Shown here piece after piece: positions 1 to 12,608 of a stretch of DNA of 64,000 bases (position 1 is its first letter; every line of letters begins with the position of its first letter). The position numbers and the translations under genes were made by a program. A model generated the notes under the pieces. It was not told the DNA's origin. It saw nothing but the letters and a program-made list of their open reading frames with translations, and did no database searches. This stretch comes from Sanderia malayensis (Eukaryota; Cnidaria; Scyphozoa; Semaeostomeae; Pelagiidae), in assembly GCA_013076295.1 (NCBI GenBank), contig RQOL01000651.1:103829-167828 (forward strand), written 5' to 3'.

Positions 1-539
1 GAAGGAACATTAATATGGGATTCATGCTTAAGTTGTGGGAAGGAACGTTAATATCGGATTCATGTGTAAACTGTTGGAATGAGTGTCATTATCATCAGAG
101 AAGAAGGGTAACCGAAGATGAATTCCATAAAGTTTTAGTTGTGATTACGTGGAGTCATTTGAAAATTGTGGGAATTATTTTTAATATCGGATTCATTGTA
201 AATTGTGGGAATGAATGTTAATATCACTGAAAACCAGTAAGTATTAGTGTATTTTAAAGAGTGTGAACTGTAGTTTTGGGGATTTATGCGTAAATTGTGG
301 GAAGGAACGCTAATATTGAATTCATGCTTAAATTGTGGGAATAAATGTTATTATCACTGAAAACAACTAAATAGGGCGGTGTTTTAATACCTTTTAGCTG
401 CAGTTACATGGGTTCATGCGTAAATTGTGGAAATGAGTGTCAATATAAATGAAAAGGCGTAGCCCAAGATGCATTCCATATAGCTTTAGCTGTGGTTACG
501 TGGAGTCATTTGAATATTGTGGGAATTAATTTTAATATC

Positions 540-1630
540 GGATTCATTTTTAAATTGTGGGAATGAATGTTAATATCACGGAGAACAGGTAAATAAGGGA
601 GTATTTTAATACCATTTAGCTGCCGTTACATGGACTCACGTGTAAATTGTGGGAATGAACGCTAATATTGGATTGATGTTTAATTGGGGGGAATGAATGC
701 TAATATCACTGAAAACATGTAAAGAAGGGTGTATTTTAATACGTTTTAGCTGTATTTACATGGATTTATGCGCAAATTGTGGGAATGGGTGTAAATATCA
801 TCAGTGAAAAGAGGTAACCAAAGATGCCTTCCAATTAGTTTTAGCTGTGCTCACGTGGAATCATTTGAAAGTTGTGGGATTGAATTTTAATATCGGATTT
901 ATTGTAAATTGTGGGAATAAATGTTAATATAACTAAAACATTTTAATAAAGGTGTACTTTATTTTGGTTTAGCTAAAAATACATGGATTGATGTGTAAAT
1001 TGTGGGAATAAACATTAATATCGGATTCATGTTTAAACTGTGGGAATAAATGTTAAAATCATTGAAGGCAAGTAAGTAAGGGTGCATTTTAAGTCTTTCT
1101 AGCTGTATTTGCGTGGATCCATTTGTAAATTGAGGGAATAAACGTTAATATTGAATTCATGTTTAAATTGTGGGAATGAATGTTATTATCACTGAAAACA
1201 ACTAAATAGGGCTGTATTTTAATACCTTTTAGCTGCACTTTACATGGGTTCATGCGTAAATTGTGGAAATTAGTGTCAATATAAATGAAAAGGCGTAACC
1301 AAAGATGCATTCCATATAGCTTTAGCTGTGGTTACGTGGATTCATTTGAAAATTGTGGGAATTAATTTTAATATCGGATTCATTGTAAATTGTGGGAATA
1401 GATGTAATTATCACTAAAAACATGTAGATAAAGGTGTAATTTATTATGTTTTAGCTGAAATTACGTGGATTAATGTGTAAATTGTGGGAATATATAACAA
1501 TATCATCAGTGAAAAGAGGTAACCAAAGATGCCTTCCAATTAGTTCTAGCTGTGCTTACGTGGATTCATTTGAAAATTGTGGGAATTAATTATAATATCA
1601 GATTCATTGTAAATTGTGGGAATGAATGTT
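540..1630. repeat. Variant satellite block B, first copy
   Basis: This block has a different module order, recognisable by TTTAATTGGGGGGAATGAAT near 680. It recurs in the left arm near 5830-6910 (offset 5286 at the landmark) and near 9250-10050 (a further 3449). Related versions lie in the right arm near 44.2, 46.2, 59.2 and 61.1 kb. It is dispersed through the array rather than adjacent, so segments longer than one higher-order repeat have been moved. Confidence 0.75.
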
Positions 1631-3961
1631 AATATCACTGAAAACCAGTAAGTATTAGTGTATTTTAAAGAGTGTGAACTGTAGTTTTGGGGATTTATGC
1701 GTAAATTGTGGGAAGGAACGCTAATATTGAATTCATGTTTAAATTGTGGGAATAAATGTTATTATCACTGAAAACAACTAAATAGGGCGGTGTTTTAATA
1801 CCTTTTAGCTGCAGTTACATGGGTTCATGCGTAAATTGTGGAAATGAGTGTCAATATAAATGAAAAGGCGTAACCCAAGATGCATTCCATATAGCTTTAG
1901 CTGTGGTTACGTGGATTCATTTGAAAATTGTGGTAATTAATTTTAATATCGGATTCATTGTAAAATGTGGGAATCGATGTAATCATCACTAAAAACATGT
2001 AGATAAAGGTGTAGTTTATTATGTTTTAGCTGAAATTACGTGGATTAATGTGTAAATTGTGAGAAAGAAGGTTATAATGGGATTCATGTGTAAATTATGG
2101 GAATCAACGTTAATATATGATTTATGTCTAAATTGTGGGAATGAATGTTAGCTAATATCACTGAAAACCAGTAAATAAGGGGGTATTTTAAATAGTGTGA
2201 GCAATAGTTATTGGGACTCACGCGTAAATTGTGGGAAGGAACGTTAATATCGGATTCATGTGTAAATTGTGGGAATAAATGTTAATATCACTGAAAACAA
2301 GTAAATAAGGGTGTTTTTTAATACTTTTTGGCTGCAGTTACATGAATTCATTCGTAAATTTTGGGAATGGGTGTCAATATCAGTGAAAAGACTTAACCAA
2401 AGATGCATTCCATATAGCTTTAGCTGTGGTTACGTGGATTCATTTGAAAGTTGTGGGAATGAATTTTAATATCGGATTCATTGTGAAATGTGGTGATATA
2501 TCTTATTATCATTAAGAACAAGTAAATAAAGGTGCACTTTAATTTGTTTTAGATGAAATTACGTCAACTCATGTGTAAATTGTGAGAATGAACGTTATTA
2601 TGGGATTCATGCGTAAGTTGTGGGAAGAAACGTTAATAACGGCTCATGTGTAAATTGTGGGAATAAATGTTAATATCACTGAAAACAAGTAAATAAGGGT
2701 GTTTTTTAATACCTTTTAGCTGCAGTTACTTGGATTCATGCGTAAATTGAGAGAATGGGTGTCAATATCAGTGAATAGACGTAACCAAAGATGCATTTCA
2801 AATAGTTTTAGTTGTGGTTACGTGGGTTCATTTGAAAATCGTGGCAATTAATTTTAATATCGGATTCATTGTAAATTGTGGGAATAGTTGTAATTATCAC
2901 TAAAAACATGTAAATAAAGGTCTACTTTATTTTGTTTTAGCTGAAATTACGTGGATTCATGTGTAAATTGTTGGAATTAGTAACATAATCATCAGTGAAA
3001 AGAGGTAACCAAAGATGCCTTTCAATTAGTTTTAGCTGTGCTTACGTGGATTCATTTGAAAATTGTGGGAATTAATTTTAATATCGGATTGATTGTAAAT
3101 TGTGGGAATAGATGTAATTATGATTGAAAACATGTAAATAAAGGTCTACTTTATTATGTTTTAGCTGAAATTACGTGGATTCATGTGTAAATTGTGGGAA
3201 GGAACATTAAAATGGGATTCATGCGTAAGTTGTGGGAAGGAACGTTAATATCGGATTCATGTGTAAACTTTTGGAATGAGTGTCATTATGATCAGAGAAG
3301 AAGGGTAACCGAAGATGAATTCCATAAAGTTTTAGTTGTGATTACGTGGAGTCATTTGAAAATTGTGGGAATTATTTTTAATATCGGATTCATTGTAAAT
3401 TGTGGGAATGAATGTTAATATCACTGAAAACCAGTAAGTATTAGTGTATTTTAAAGAGTGTGAACTGTAGTTTTGGGGATTCATGCTTAAATTGTGGGAA
3501 TAAATGTTATTATCACTGAAAACAACTAAATAGGGCGGTGTTTTAATACCTTTTAGCTGCAGTTACATGGGTTCATGCGTAAATTGTGGAAATGAGTGTC
3601 AATATAAATGAAAAGGCGTAACCCAAGATGCATTCCATATAGCTTTAGCTGTGGTTACGTGGATTCATTTGAAAATTGTGGGAATTAATTTTAATATCGG
3701 ATTCATTGTAAATTGTGGGAATCGATGTAATTATCACTAAAAACATGTAGATAAAGGTGTAATTTATTATGTTTTAGCTGAAATTACGTGGATTAATGTG
3801 TAAATTGTGAGAAAGAAGGTTATAATGGGATTCATGTGTAAATTATGGGAATCAACGTTAATATCTGATTTATGTCTAAATTGTGGGAATGAATGTTAGC
3901 TAATATCACTGAAAACCAGTAAATAAGGGGGTATTTTAAATAGTGTGAGCAATAGTTATTG

Positions 3962-5370
3962 GGACTCACGCGTAAATTGTCGGAAGGAACGTTAATATCG
4001 GATTCATGTGTAAATTGTGGGAATAAATGTTAATATCACTGAAAACAAGTAAATAAGGGTGTTTTTTAATACTTTTTGGCTGCAGTTACATGAATTCATT
4101 CCTAAATTTTGGGAATGGGTGTCAATATCAGTGAAAAGACTTAACCAAAGATGCATTCCATATAGCTTTAGCTGTGGTTACGTGGATTCATTTGAAAATT
4201 GTGGGAATTAATTTTAATATCGGATTCATTGTAAATTGTGGGAACAGATGTAATTATCACTAAAAACATGTAGATAAAGTTGCAATTTATTATGTTTTAG
4301 CTGAAATTACGTGGATAATTGTGTAATTTGTGAGAAAGAAGGTTATAATGGGATTCATATGTAAATTATGGGAATGAACGTTAATATCTGATTTATGTCT
4401 AAATTGTGGGAATGAATGTTAGCTAATATCACTGAAAACCAGTAAATAAAGGGGTATTTTAAATAGTGTGAGCAGTAGTTATGGGGACTCACGCGTAAAT
4501 TGTGGGAAGGAACGTTAATATCGGATTCATGTGTAAATTGTGGGAATAAATGTTAATATCACTGAAAACAAGTAAATAAGGGTGTTTTTTAATACTTTTT
4601 AGCTGCAGTTACATGGATTCATGCGTAAATTTTGGGAATGGGTGTCAATATCAGTGAAAAGACTTAACCAAAGATGCATTCCATATAGCTTTAGCTGTGG
4701 TTACGTGGATTAATTTGAAAATTGGGGGAATTAATTTTAATATCGGATTCATTGTAAATTGTGGGAACAGATGTAATTATCACTAAAAACATGTAGATAA
4801 AGGTGTAATTTATTATGTTTTAGCTGAAATTACGTGGATTAATGTGTAATTTGTGAGAAAGAAGGTTATAATGGGATTCATGTGTAAATTATGGGAATCA
4901 ACGTTAATATCTGATGTATGTCTAAATTGTGGGAATGAATGTTAGCTAATATCACTGAAAACCAGTAAATAAGGGGGTATTTTAAATAGTGTGAGCAATA
5001 GTTATTGGGACTCACGCGTAAATTGTGGGAAGGAACGTTAATATCGGATTCATGTGTAAATTGTGGGAATAAATGTTAATATCACTGAAAACAAGTAAAT
5101 AAGGGTGTTTTTTAATACTTTTTAGCTGCAGTTACATGGATTCATGTGTAAAATTTGGGAATTGGTGTCAATATCAGTGAAAAGACTTAACCAAAGACGC
5201 ATTCCATATAGCTTTAGCTTTGGTTACGTGGTTTCATTTGAAAATTGTGGGAATTAATTTTAATATCGGATTCATTGTAAATGTGGGAACAGATGTAATT
5301 ATCACTAAAAACATGTAAATTAAGGTCTACTTTATTATGTTTTACCTGAAATTACGTGTATTCATGTGTA
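3962..5370. repeat. Run 1 of 523-bp higher-order satellite repeat
   Basis: The landmark GGACTCACGCG recurs at 3962, 4485 and 5008, exactly 523 bp apart. One period resolves by hand into eight modules of 92, 92, 37, 92, 38, 38, 96 and 38 bp, which sum to 523. The third copy diverges after about 5370, where a different module order begins. Confidence 0.88.
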
Positions 5371-7499
5371 AATTGTGGGAATAAGTAACAATATCATCAG
5401 TGAAAAGAGGTAACCAAAGATGCCTTCCAACTAGTTTTAGCTGTGGTTACGTGGATTCATTTGAAAATTGTGGGAATTAATTATAATATCAGATTCATTG
5501 TAAATTGTGGGAATGAATGTTAATATCACTGAACACCAGTAAGTATTAGTGTATTTTAAAGAGTGCGAACTGTAGTTTTTGGGACTTATGCCTAAATTGT
5601 GGGAAAGAACGTTACTATCGGAATCATGTGTAAATTTTGGGAATGAAAGTTAATATGGGATTCATGTGTAAATTGTTGGAATGAACGTTAATATCGGATT
5701 TATTTTAATATTTGTGGAATTAATGTTAATATCACTAAAAACCAGTGAATATGGGTGTGTTTTAATTAGTGTGTGCTGTAGTTATGGGGATTCTTGCGTA
5801 AATTGTGGGAAGGAACATTAATATCGGATTCATTTTTAAATTGTGGGAATGAATGTTAATATCACGGAGAACAGGTAAATAAGGGAGTATTTTAATACCA
5901 TTTAGCTGCCGTTACATGGACTCACGTGTAAATTGTTGGAATGAACGCTAATATTGGATTGATGTTTAATTGGGGGGAATGAATGCTAATATCACTGAAA
6001 ACAAGTAAAGAAGGGTGTATTTTAATACGTTTTAGCTGTATTTACATGGATTTATGCGCAAATTGTGGGAATGGGTGTAAATATCATCAGTGAAAAGAGG
6101 TAACCAAAGATGCCTTCCAATTAGTTTTAGCTGTGCTCACGTGGAATCATTTGAAAGTTGTGGGATTGAATTTTAATATCGGATTTATTGTAAATTGTGG
6201 GAATAAATGTTAATATAACTGAAACATTTTAATAAAGGTGTACTTTATTTTGGTTTAGCTAAAAATACATGGATTGATGTGTAAATTGTGGGAATAAACA
6301 TTAATATCGGATTCATGTTTAAACTGTGGGAATAAATGTTAAAATCATTGAAGGCAAGTAAGTAAGGGTGCATTTTAAGTCTTTCAAGCTGTATTTGCGT
6401 GGATCCATTTGTAAATTGAGGGAATAAACGTTAATATTGAATTCATGTTTAAATTGTGGGAATGAATGTTATTATCACTGAAAACAACTAAATAGGGCTG
6501 TATTTTAATACCTTTTAGCTGCACTTTACATGGGTTCATGCGTAAATTGTTGAAATTAGTGTCAATATAAATGAAAAGGCGTAACCAAAGATGCATTCCA
6601 TATAGCTTTAGCTGTGGTTACGTGGATTCATTTGAAAATTGTGGGAATTAATTTTAATATCGGATTCATTGCAAATTGTGGCAATAGATGTAATTATCAC
6701 TAAAAACATGTACATAAAGGTGTAATTTATTATGTTTTAGCTGAAATTACGTTGATTAATGTGTAAATTGTGGGAATAAGTAACAATATCATCAGTGAAA
6801 AGAGGTATCCAAAGATGCCTTCCAATTAGTTTTAGCTGTGCTTACGTGGATTCATTTGAAAATTGTGGGAATTAATTATAATATCAGATTCATTGTAAAT
6901 TTTGGGAATGAATGTTAATATCACTGAAAACCAGTAAGTATTAGTGTATTTTAAAGAGTGTGAACTGTAGTTATTGGGATTTATGCGTAAATTGTGGGAA
7001 GGAACGCTAATATTGAATTCATGTTTAAATTGTGGGAATGAATGTTATTATCACTGAAAACAACTAAATAGGGCGGTGTTTTAATACCTTTTAGCTGCAG
7101 TTACATGGGTTCATGCGTAAATTGTGGAAATGAGTGTCAATATAAATGAAAAGGCGTAACCCAAGATGCATTCCATATAGCTTTAGCTGTGGTTACGTGG
7201 ATTCATTTGAAAATTGTGGGAATTAATTTTAATATCGGATTCATTGTAAATTGTGGGAATAGATGTAATTATCACTAAAAACATGTAGATAAAGGTGTAA
7301 TTTATTATGTTTTAGCTGAAATTACGTGGATTAATGTGTAAATTGTGAGAAAGAAGGTTATAATGGGATTCATGTGTTAATTATGGGAATCAACGTTAAT
7401 ATCTGATTTTTGTCTAAATTGTGAGAATGAATGTTAGCTAATATCACTGAAAACCAGTAAATAAGGGGGTATTTTAATTAGTGTGAGCAGTAGTTATGG

Positions 7500-9120
7500 G
7501 GACTCGTGCGTAAATTGTGGGAAGGAACGCTAATATCGGATTCATGTGTAAATTGTGGGAATAAATGTTAATATCACTGAAAACAAGTAAATAAAGGTGT
7601 TTTTTAATACCTTTTAGCTGCAGTTACATGGATTCATGCGTAATTTTTGGGAATGGGTGTCAATATCAGTGAAAAGACTTAACCAAAGATGCATTCCATA
7701 TAGCTTTAGCTGTGGTTACGTGGATTCATTTGAAAATTGTGGGAATTAATTTTAATATCGGATTCATTGTAAATTGTGGGAACAGCTGTAATTATCACTA
7801 AAAACATGTAGATAAAGGTGTAATTTATTATGTTTTAGCTGAAATTACGTGGATTAATGTGTAATTTGTGAGAAAGAAGGTTATAATGGGATTCATGTGT
7901 AAATTATGGGAATCAACGTCAATATCTGATTTATGTCTGAATTGTGGGAATTAATGTTAGCTAATATCACTGAAAACCAGTAAATAAGGGGGTATTTTAA
8001 ATAGTGTGAGCAGTAGTTATTGGGACTCACGAGTAAATTGTGGGAAGGAACGTTAATATCGGATTCATGTGTAAATTGTGGGAATAAATGTTAATATCAC
8101 TGAAAACAAGTAAATAAGGGTGTTTTTTAATACTTTTTAGCTGCAGTTACATGGATTCATGTGTAAATTTTGGGAATGGGTGTCAATATCAGTGAAAAGA
8201 CTTAACCAAAGATGCATTCCATATAGCTTTAGCTGTGGTTACGTGGATTCATTTGAAAATTGTGGGAATTAATTTTAACATCGGATTCATTGTAAATTGT
8301 GGGAATAGATGTAATTATCACTAAAAACATGTAGATAAAGGTGTAATTTATTATGTTTTAGCTGAAATTACGTGGATTAATCTGTAAATTGTGAGAAAGA
8401 AGGTTATAATGGGATTCAAGTGTAAATTATGGGAATGAACGGTAATATCTGATTTATGTCTAAATTGTGGGAATGAATGTTAGCTAATATCACTGAAAAC
8501 CAGTAAATAAGGGGGTATTTTAAATAGTGTGAGCAGTAGTTATGGGGACTCATGCGTAAATTGTGGGAAGGAACGTTAATATCGGATTCATGTGTAAATT
8601 GTGGGAATAAATGTTAATATCACTGACAACAAGTAAATAGGGGTGTTTTTTAATACCTTTTAGCTGCAGTTACTTGGATTCATGCGTAAATTGTGAGAAT
8701 GGGTGTCAATATCAGTGAAAAGACTTAAGCAAAGATGCATTCCATATAGCTTTAGCTGTGGTTACGTGGATTCATTTGAAAATTGTGGGAATTAATTTCA
8801 ATATCGGATTCATTGTAAATTGTGGGAATAGATGTAATTATCACTAAAAACATGTAGATAAAGGTGTAATTTATTATGTTTTAGCTGAAATTTCGTGGAT
8901 TAATGTGTAAATTGTGAGAAAGAAGGTTATAATGGGATTCATGTGTAAATTATGGGAATGAACGTTAATATCTGATTTATGTCTAAATTGTGGGAATGAA
9001 TGTTAGCTAATATCACTGAAAACCAGTAAATAAGGGGGTATTTTAAATAGTGTGAGCAGTAGTTATGGGGACTCATGCGTAAATTGTGGGAAGGAACGTT
9101 AATATCGGATTCATGTGTAA
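7500..9120. repeat. Run 2 of 523-bp higher-order satellite repeat
   Basis: The landmark GGACTC falls at 7500, 8023, 8546 and 9069, again exactly 523 bp apart, with the same eight-module order as run 1. The exact spacing with few indels implies recent amplification or homogenisation of this run. Confidence 0.88.
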
Positions 9121-10373
9121 ATTGTGGGAATGAACGTTAATATCGGTTTCATGTTGAAATTGTGGGAATGAATGTTAATATCACTGAAAACAAATAAATA
9201 ACGGTGTATTTTAAATAGTGTGTGCTATAGTTATGGGGATTCTTGCGTAAATTGTGGGAAGGAACATTAATATCGGATTCATTTTTAAATTGTGGGAATG
9301 AATGTTAATATCACGGAGAACAGGTAAATAAGGGAGTATTTTAATACCATTTAGCTGCCGTTACATGGACTCACGTGTAAATTGTGGGAATGAACGCTAA
9401 TATTGGATTGATGTTTAATTGGCGGGAATGAATGCTAATATCACTGAAAACAAGTAAAGAAGGGTGTATTTTAATACGTTTTAGCTGTATTTACATGGAT
9501 TTATGCGCAAATTGTGGGAATGGGTGTAAATATCATCAGTGAAAAGAGGTAACCAAAGATGCCTTCCAAATAGTTTTAGCTGTGCTCACGTGGATTCATT
9601 TGAAAGTTGTGGGATTGAATTTTAATATCGGATTTATTGTAAATTGTGGGAATAAATGTTAATATAACTGAAACATTTTAATAAAGGTGTACTTTATTTT
9701 GGTTTAGCTAAAAATACATGGATTGATGTGTAAATTGTGGGAATAAACATTAATATCGGATTCATGTTTAAACTGTGGGAATAAATGTTAAAATCATTGA
9801 AGGCAAGTAAGTAAGGGTGCATTTTAAGTCTTTCTAGCTGTAATTGCGTGGATCCATTTGTAAATTGAGGGAATAAACGTTAATATTGAATTCATGTTTA
9901 AATTGTGGGAATGAATGTTATTATCACTGAAAACAACTAAATAGGGCTGTATTTTAATACCTTTTAGCTGCACTTTACATGGGTTCATGCGTAAATTGTG
10001 GAAATTAGTGTCAATATAAATGAAAAGGCGTAACCAAAGATGCATTCCATATAGCTTTAGCTGTGGTTACGTGGATTCATTTGAAAATTGTGGGAATTAA
10101 TTTTAATATCGGATTCATTGTAAATTGTGGGAACAGATGTAATTATCACTAAAAACATGTAGATAAAGGTGTAATTTATTATGTTTTAGCTGAAATTACG
10201 TGGATTAATCTGTAAATTGTGAGAAAGAAGGTTATAATGGGATTCAAGTGTAAATTATGGGAATGAACGTTAATATCTGATTTATGTCTAAATTGTGGGA
10301 ATGAATGTCAGCTAATATCACTGAAAACCAGTAAATAAGGGGGTATTTTAAATAGTGTGAGCAGTAGTTATGG

Positions 10374-11079
10374 GGACTCATGCGTAAATTGTGGGAAGGA
10401 ACGTTAATATCGGATTCATGTGTAAATTGTGGAAATAAATGTTAATATCACTGAAAACAAGTAAATAAGGGTGTTTTTTAATACCTTTTAGCTGCAGTTA
10501 CATGGATTCATGCGTAAAATTTGGGAATTGGTGTCAATATCAGTGAAAAGACTTAACCAAAGATGCATTCCATATAGCTTTAGCTGTGGTTACGTGGATT
10601 CATTTGAAAATTGTGGGAATTAATTTTAATATCGGATTCATTGTAAATTGTGGGAACAGATGTAATTATCACTAAAAACATGTAGATAAAGGTGTAATTT
10701 ATTATGTTTTAGCTGAAATTACGTGGATTAATCTGTAAATTGTGAGAAAGAAGGTTATAATGGGATTCAAGTGTAAATTATGGGAATGAACGTTAATATC
10801 TGATTTATGTCTAAATTGTGGGAATGAATGTCAGCTAATATCACTGAAAACCAGTAAATAAGGGGGTATTTTAAATAGTGTGAGCAGTAGTTATGGGGAC
10901 TCATGCGTAAATTGTGGGAAGGAACGTTAATATCGGATTCATGTGTAAATTGTGGAAATAAATGTTAATATCACTGAAAACAAGTAAATAAGGGTGTTTT
11001 TTAATACCTTTTAGCTGCAGTTACATGGATTCATGCGTAAATTTTGGGAATGGGTGTCAATATCAGTGAAAAGACTTAA
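10374..11079. repeat. Run 3 of 523-bp repeat, cut by the insert
   Basis: The landmark GGACTCATGCG occurs at 10374 and 10897. The second copy is interrupted at 11079, inside its second long module, by the 7.5-kb insert. This places the integration site within a homogenised 523-bp run on the left side. Confidence 0.85.
11075..11079. other. Left junction of insert: CTTAA shared by satellite and insert
   Basis: The satellite reads GAAAAGACTTAA up to this point and then leaves the repeat (GATGTACCTGG). The undisturbed satellite continues ACTTAACCAAAGATG. On the minus strand the insert reads TACATCTTAAG, coding Y-I-L of the LINE endonuclease linker. CTTAA belongs equally to both sequences. Confidence 0.85.
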
Positions 11080-11758
11080 GATGTACCTGGGGCTCGGTGT
11101 CGAGAAATGGTCAATTAGCGTTCTAGTTGTTGTCTGCACATTTTGCTCATTTGTTGTAACAGCGACCCTGATGTATTTATTTATTAGCCCGGTCAAACTG
11201 AAACTCAGAATATATCATTTTGAGCCTATTGGCTTTTGTATTTTGATTATTTTTCAGGTCACAGTTAGTATCGCCAATCAATATCATTTCCTTGTCCTCT
11301 TTGCCTAATTCCTTTAATACACGCCTTAGATTGTCAAGTGATGTGTCGTCTACTCCTGGGGTTGGAGGGCGGTACAAGCACATGACTAGGAAAGGTTTGG
11401 CGTGATTTGCCGTGAATTCGAGTGCAAGAAGTTCTAATTTGTCACTTTTGATCTTAAGAATGGGATCGGAGATGTTCTCCTTCACGTACATTGCCACTCC
11501 TCCACCATTGGCATTACGGTCATTTCTATAAATATTATAACCGTTAATGTTCACATCGGAATCCCTAACTGTTTCATCTAAAGGAGTTTCGTTCAGGCCG
11601 ATAATATCAATATTATTATCAGCGAGCACGATCTCGAGCTCTCTTATATGTTTTCTGAGGGAGACTATGTTCAGAAACGTTATGTTCAGAAACTGTACTA
11701 AGTTTTTAAAATTAGTAACGTGGCGAAGCCAATCATAACTATTCAGTAAAATGAGCAT
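11080..11758 (-). pseudogene. LINE endonuclease (EEP family), N-terminal and middle part, truncated
   Basis: Encodes the target-nicking apurinic-type endonuclease of a CR1/L2-like non-LTR retrotransposon. Visible in the 193-residue frame: GLNET (54-58) with the metal-binding Glu motif, GGGVAMYV (85-92), LYRPP (128-132) and GDTNCDL (162-168), matching the family's GDxN motif. A frame change at about 11185-11195 follows; the next frame carries TLIDHFSTPSPRYIL up to the satellite junction. The closing DH motif of the domain is missing here and lies 7.5 kb away at about 18584-18589 in the other LINE piece. The 5' end of the element is not recognisable, and similarity fades near 11760. It cannot be functional as it stands. 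Confidence 0.85.
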
Positions 11759-11759
11759 A

Positions 11760-12040
11760 TAATAATACTTTAAAGATTAGAATGCTTTTTGAGATTTTTA
11801 ATAGAAAGAATCAACGTGCTTGTTGGAATTCAAAATGCGAAGTTCTAGCTGCGAAGTTTTGTCCGCCATTTGTTGGATAATGGCTGGCTTGAAATTTTTG
11901 CTTTACCTCCTCACCCGCTATACAGAGGGACATGAAGAACACGAGGACCATTCTCAAAGGCATCAAGAACACGGTAATGAAATTCGATTTGTGGTCACCA
12001 AGTAACGTTTTTACTTGAGAATGTGAATAAAACAGCCTGC
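11760..12040. other. Non-coding stretch upstream of the endonuclease fragment
   Basis: I find no convincing gene. A 61-codon plus-strand frame (11820-12005) has a hydrophobic patch and a His/Glu-rich tail, but no recognisable domain and no similarity to its surroundings. Position 11821 begins TGTTGGAATT, a style of start seen in some LTRs, but I found no matching end or target duplication. It may include the LINE 5' UTR. Confidence 0.4.
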
Positions 12041-12043
12041 TCG

Positions 12044-12130
12044 TATATATAAAAAGCTCAGATTCAATTATAATTCAATTATATAATTCAATCAAATATA
12101 ATTCAATTCAGTATTCAGTCAGTCAGTGTG
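12044..12130 (+). promoter_or_regulatory. TATA-like box followed by AT-rich short repeats
   Basis: TATATATAAAA at 12044-12054 is followed by several degenerate copies of ATAATTCAATT and then CAGTCAGTCAGTG near 12117-12130. The layout resembles a eukaryotic core promoter as in some LTRs. No LTR boundary, target-site duplication or primer-binding site could be shown, and AT-rich sequence gives such matches by chance. Confidence 0.25.
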
Positions 12131-12246
12131 GTACACGTGCGCATCAGTTCCTTGGTCGTTCCGTAGTCAATCCGCATGTTCCGCGCTCGTTCTGCTAGTT
12201 CCTCCTTTTAGTAACTACGCTTTGTTCACAATTGATTTGATGTTTG

Positions 12247-12275
12247 ATGGCGTCATATTCCAGATATGATGCCAT
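12247..12275. repeat. Inverted repeat (hairpin 1)
   Basis: Arms ATGGCGTCATAT (12247-12258) and ATATGATGCCAT (12264-12275) pair at 11 of 12 positions plus one G-T, with a 5-base loop TCCAG. It is the first of two neighbouring hairpins that share the string CCAGATATGAT. Confidence 0.75.
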
Positions 12276-12284
12276 GAAACGCTG

Positions 12285-12324
12285 ACAATATGGATCATCT
12301 CATGCCAGATATGATCCATATTGT
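12285..12324. repeat. Inverted repeat (hairpin 2)
   Basis: Arms ACAATATGGATCAT (12285-12298) and ATGATCCATATTGT (12311-12324) are perfect 14-bp complements around a 12-base loop. Its right arm is preceded by CCAGATATGAT, also present in hairpin 1 at 12260-12270, so the two hairpins look like diverged copies of one unit. Confidence 0.8.
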
Positions 12325-12330
12325 TTTTGA

Positions 12331-12608
12331 AGAGCCTTTATCTCATAAGCCATTACATAGACATACTGCCAGTTGACTTAACTTCAAAGAGTTCAGTACT
12401 ACACTTTTGCCAATTATGATAATAACAATCCAAGCCAGGCTTTGACAAAGACCAATTAAAACAAGGGGAGGATAACGATAAGATAACGCTGAACAAAGAC
12501 AAAATTATAGCAACTGTTTATATAAATGAATGTAAAATATGTCAAAAATATGCAGTGAAAAATAGAAGCTAAAATGTTCACACATGTAATGTGTTTGCCA
12601 TTGCACAA
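12331..12608. other. Non-coding stretch between hairpins and the minus-strand ORF
   Basis: A+T-rich sequence without a recognisable gene or repeat. On the minus strand it would be the 3' flank of the lysine-tailed ORF that ends at 12609. Confidence 0.4.

Larger units (their letters stand above)
1..11079. repeat. Left arm of satellite array (L/S modular satellite)
   Basis: Tandem satellite with no gene. Every module opens with a head close to GTAAATTGTGGGAATGAA and closes with a tail close to GGATTCATG. Short modules are 37-38 bp. Long modules are 92-96 bp and carry about 54 bp more between the same head and tail, usually including TAAATAAGG, a T run, TTTTAGCTG and TTACRTGG. Modules are arranged as 523-bp higher-order repeats in some stretches and as other orders elsewhere. 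Open frames of 60-75 codons on either strand recur because copies are nearly identical. They start and stop at module variants and show no domain, so I do not annotate them as genes. Confidence 0.95.

Noticed and set aside
1089..1310. Minus-strand frame beginning MHLWLRLF, repeated near 6384, 9824 and 22587
   Set aside because: It recurs only because satellite copies are near-identical. It lies wholly within L and S modules and has no domain. Its start ATG is the GCATTCC part of a long module.
1..11079. CRISPR array, given regular repeats
   Set aside because: Repeats are contiguous modules with no unique spacers, there are no cas genes, and the context is eukaryotic.
11033..11308. Plus-strand frame of 91 codons across the left junction, with hydrophobic segments
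   Set aside because: It starts in satellite and runs antisense through the LINE endonuclease, so it is a junction artefact.
11821..12240. Solo LTR starting TGTTGGAATT with a TATA box
   Set aside because: No matching CA end with target duplication, no second LTR and no primer-binding site could be found; kept only as a weak promoter-like site.
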